A DNA stretch of 64,000 nt from Sipunculus nudus (taxonomy: Eukaryota; Annelida; Sipuncula; Golfingiida; Sipunculidae): contig CM049320.1 in the NCBI GenBank assembly GCA_026874595.1, forward strand, positions 1,698,501 to 1,762,500, in the 5' to 3' direction. The position numbers and the translations under genes were made by a program. Shown here one piece after another: positions 60,901 to 64,000 of the stretch. Under the pieces are notes generated by a model. That model did not search any database. It was given only the letters and a program-made list of their open reading frames with translations, and was not told the DNA's origin. The stretch's first letter is position 1. Every line of letters starts with the position of its first letter.

Positions 60901-63900
60901 TAGCTAGGTCAAGGTCCGTCACGTGATGTTCCATAATTTTATCGCAATGTGATTGACTGAAGCATTGCTGAAGCATTCCTTGTTTTTCTACAGTCTGGAC
61001 CCCAGTCCCCCGTTAACCTAAACCAGGTACCTAGAACCTTCAGTGCCGGATTAAGCTGGTGCGGGGCCTGTAGTATATCTTACAAAGTGGCCCTTCATTT
61101 AATTGTACCAGCACATTTAGTTCCAAACACAGTCACCCCAATTTGAGGTTAAAGGTTCACGAGGGCTATATATAATTACCCTTTCTTGGCAACATATTTT
61201 TACACATGCATATACCGTAAATCTTTAAACCTTTTATTCTTTTGTCAAACCATATGTCTTAGTATTTGATGTGTCCAGCATCTTATGCACAGTTATACAG
61301 CATTGTTAAGATTATAATTCATATATTTCCCCTTTGAACCTTGGGATATATGGACATTGTTATCTTTGTCTTCGTGAACTAGAAGTGAACTTCTCTTGGG
61401 AGTTGCCGATTTATGATTGCTTCCAAAACCACCACGTACACAACGTTCAGGTTTTACGGGACAAACGGTCTCTTCTGTACACTCCGTGTGTAACGTCTCC
61501 ACGTCACGAATAGGCAAACGGCATCAGACGTGGGCTTTGTATGCTGAAATAAGATGAGGCTGACAGGACACAAGCACATGAACAAAATGTTCCCCTCGTA
61601 AATAAGGATCCTTGCTCAAAATCTTCTCTTGAAACCAAGGCCCGCCCTCCATGCAGTAACAGAATTTCGTCACTCCCTCCACAGATATTACCATACAAGA
61701 GTAATTTTCATTTGATAAACAACACTTACTTTTTCACAATAAAAACAGTTTAACGTCTAGTAAAGGAATTGGTTTTAAAGTCATAATCGATGATTGGAAA
61801 ATAAAAAGACCGATGATCGTTTATTAATCGATTATTTCATATACCATCTATATTACCTTAAAATCTGCTGTATTCCAGTACATGTACCAAAAATATTGAC
61901 CCCAGAAACAGTGTGACATGTACATCAGTATTCATAATGAAACCATCAATCCGCCCGCACTCAAGGTCGACTAGCCGTCGGATGATTGTTGGCTGCATGA
62001 GAAAGGTTCCGTTTTGATGCTGGTCGTTACTTTGTGTTCGTTTATCTCTGACAGAATTAGATTCTTTGCGTATACATTCATTATCGTTTTAATCGATTAT
62101 GCAAAAATGCAATCGATTTAATCGATTTTGAAAGTAAACAACCAATAATCGATTTAATCGATTTAAATCAATATTCAACAACATACTATAATGCAGCTAA
62201 ATTGGGCAGTTAACACAAACCCTGTCCTTAATTTTTCCCACATGAGTTATTGAAAAAAATTAGGCCTACTGAGGTAAAAAGGAAGAAATATTAACTATTT
62301 GGAAGACGTAACTGCCTCGAAATAATATCTGGATACAGTTATAAATAAGAGTAACAAAGAGACTTTGAGGCCTATCCGTTATTTTTTTTGTTAAATACAC
62401 TATCTATCTATAAATAAGAGTACAAAAGAGACTTTGAGGCCCATCCGTAAGTTGCGTGTCCACTTGTGCGTGACGGGTGCGGACGCCGCTAACCTTGAGC
62501 ACAAGGAAATAAGAAGACTGTCCATTTATGCGGTGCGGCTGCGATTTTGGACAACTGGACCATGTAGCCGCGAGTACAGAAATGCGGAAACGTGCCATTT
62601 TAAAGAAGTGACAGACCTTAACCGCACTGACAAACGTATATAATGAACACAAACAAAAACGTAACCGCATAAGTATCCACACCGCACACACTCCGCGTCC
62701 GTATAAGGGGACATGCAGCTTAAAGAAGGGAGGGAGTAGGCCGATGCCCCTATGATGAATGAATCAGCGTTTTATCTAAAACCCACGTGACCTCAGGTGA
62801 TAGGCCGCATATGTGCGGAAGTTAAATAGTCACCAAATTCAAAACCCCATCGGAAAACTCGTTCGGACGACTTTCTGCCAGATGTCCATGTTGAATGTGT
62901 TTAAACATGTGGGTATAGAGAAGCGTTTTCGGTGGTTCCGGCTTACTTAAAAATGTTCAAAGGATTATTTCTAGATAAGGGACATCATATTTTAGTATAG
63001 AGGCCTTTAAATGTCTTTTGTTATAGTATATGCTCTCCACACCTCATCCTTTTTCAAATGATGTGCAGTGTATAACATGTGTAACATCCTTGTTGATTTT
63101 ATAATAGGATTATTGTACTTTTTATATCAAACATTGTTAATATTATTAACCTTTTTTTATTACTATAATTATTATAATTATTGTAATAATAATAATAATA
63201 ATAATAATAAATATAATAATAATAATAATTATGATAATTATTATTTTTATAACTAATATTATTGTAGTGGTTGACGCTATGGGCTCTATACCGGAGGGTA
63301 TTGATGAGGGTAAGCTTCACTGGGTCGGGAGTTATCAGTATTGTAACAGGCTTCATCTGAACCACACCTACACCTCCGCGGGAAGCGCACCGCTCATCTT
63401 CAACGGCCGCTACTGCCGTGCGAGGGTCGGCGATCCGGAGCTGCCTGTCGAGGTAGGCCATGTCAGCTAGGGTTTTACTAAAGTCCATGTTGTTGAGCCA
63501 ACAGCTCGATAGCAAGTCCTAGTCTAGTCCGATGCCTGGAGCTTCGAGTCCAAGTTCAATTTTTATTTCTTTTCTTTTTAATAGATACTTAATGAAGAAA
63601 AGCTAAACGATTCAAGTGAATCCACATATTTGAGTTCAATTTATTTATTGTCTGTTCTTTCCAATAATAATTTTCTATTAAATCAAAATCTATTCCAGAA
63701 GGTCAAGCTTGTTATCTTTTATTAAGGATCGCGTTCGCGGACTCTCCCTGCATTGTTTCATCTTGTGAATTTATTTTTAGAATTAACCGTAAAAGTACAA
63801 GTCGTAGTTCTGACACGTATCTTATAATGGTTTTGCACGGATAGGGCTAACTATTAATCGTTTTTTTTTTTGTGTTATCAGAACGACACGGAGATTTCTC

Positions 63901-64000
63901 TCGGGCTCTGTATTCCTGACACATGTAACACCCTGAACGCCACCTACATCCTCCAGAACCGTAAGTATATCATTATATATAGATGTAAAAAGTCACAAAC
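57958..64000 (+). CDS. nrf-6-like: Gene 3: NRF-6-like protein, 5' part (exons 1-3), continues beyond the window
   Basis: Exons: 57958-58450, 63268-63452, 63882-63960, with consistent phases (1, 0, 1). I chose ATG 57958 because it starts a clear signal peptide (VLALQVVIIIAVSFATEA); an upstream in-frame ATG at 57799 would bury it. Exon 1 contains ATLDDKLRMALSKAY, which matches the DDKLRMAL and EDKLRLAL stretches of genes 1 and 2, and ends in LPEYAWK. Exon 2 gives VDAMGSIPEGIDEGKLHWVG, then QYC and RYC. Exon 3 gives LGLCIPDTCNTLNATYILQN. Exon 2 and 3 lengths (185, 79) equal those of gene 1. This is the extracellular NRF domain. The acyltransferase-3 part must lie past the window end. It is transcribed divergently from gene 2. 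Confidence 0.92.
60019..60296. mobile_element. MITE-like element with CCTCCGCC/GGCGGAGG ends
   Basis: The left end is ACCTCCGCC and the right end GGCGGAGGT, 278 bp apart, enclosing CTGTTTGTCTGTCC-type sequence. This arrangement (CCTCCGCC, a GTTTGTCTGT tract, then GGCGGAGGT) is a pattern I recognise from abundant repeats of fish and marine invertebrates. No coding capacity. Confidence 0.75.
61790..62165 (+). repeat. AATCGATT-rich dispersed repeat, copy B
   Basis: CGATGATCGTTTATTAATCG, then ATACCATCTATATT, then after an extra segment CAATAATCGATTTAATCGAT. It aligns with 19441-19635 at both ends; the middle is longer here. Confidence 0.65.
63150..63245. repeat. (TAA)n/(TTA)n run before gene 3 exon 2
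   Basis: TTATTACTATAATTATTATA, then (AAT)n, then ATTATTATTTTTATAAC. The run ends about 20 bp upstream of the exon 2 acceptor at 63268. Confidence 0.92.

Larger units (their letters stand above)
58451..63267 (+). other. Gene 3 intron 1 (4.8 kb)
   Basis: It contains a MITE (60019-60296), an AATCGATT-rich repeat (61790-62165), a 40-bp direct duplication (62340-62379 and 62409-62448) and a TAA/TTA run (63150-63245) just before exon 2. No extra exon or gene was recognised. Confidence 0.7.

Overview
The window is animal nuclear DNA. It is AT-rich and dense in AT and TAA/TTA microsatellites, with small exons bounded by GT/AG sites, tRNA-derived SINEs, MITE-like elements, LINE fragments and a decayed PIF/Harbinger transposon. 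The style suggests a marine invertebrate, perhaps a lophotrochozoan such as a mollusc. That placement is inference only; no marker in the window fixes the species.

The only protein-coding genes I can support are three paralogues of the nose-resistant-to-fluoxetine family (NRF-6-like: signal peptide, cysteine-rich extracellular NRF domain, then a multi-pass acyltransferase-3 membrane domain). Gene 1 (minus, 18583 to 5180) has 15 coding exons and about 879 aa. Gene 2 (minus, 47846 to 24390) has 15 coding exons and about 867 aa. Gene 3 (plus, from 57958) is cut by the window end after exon 3. Genes 1 and 2 run head-to-tail; genes 2 and 3 are divergent across about 10 kb. I placed every junction by hand. 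All phases agree, and exons 5-15 have identical lengths in genes 1 and 2, which is strong evidence for tandem duplication and for the models.

Layout: 1-5179 is repeat-rich flank; 5180-18583 gene 1; 18584-24389 intergenic; 24390-47846 gene 2, swollen by repeats (27-bp array in intron 10, 41-bp and 42-bp arrays plus two LINE fragments in intron 8, a large TTA/TAA block in intron 3); 47847-57957 intergenic with a 3-kb 60/64-bp-period TAG-rich satellite, a SINE and a broken Harbinger element; 57958-64000 the start of gene 3, whose 4.8-kb first intron holds a MITE and an AATCGATT-rich dispersed repeat.

The most unusual observation is that several minisatellites in the gene introns are tandem amplifications of the exon/intron junction they touch. 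The 42-bp array beside gene 2 exon 8 repeats its splice donor. The 41-bp array beside exon 9 repeats its splice acceptor and first coding bases (about 25 copies). A roughly 78-bp array repeats the start of exon 15, a 49-bp array repeats the exon 7 acceptor, and in gene 1 a 35-bp array repeats the exon 10 acceptor tract. Both ends of gene 2 intron 8 are therefore lined with decoy splice sites. I know of no standard description of this as a recurrent process in one gene family.
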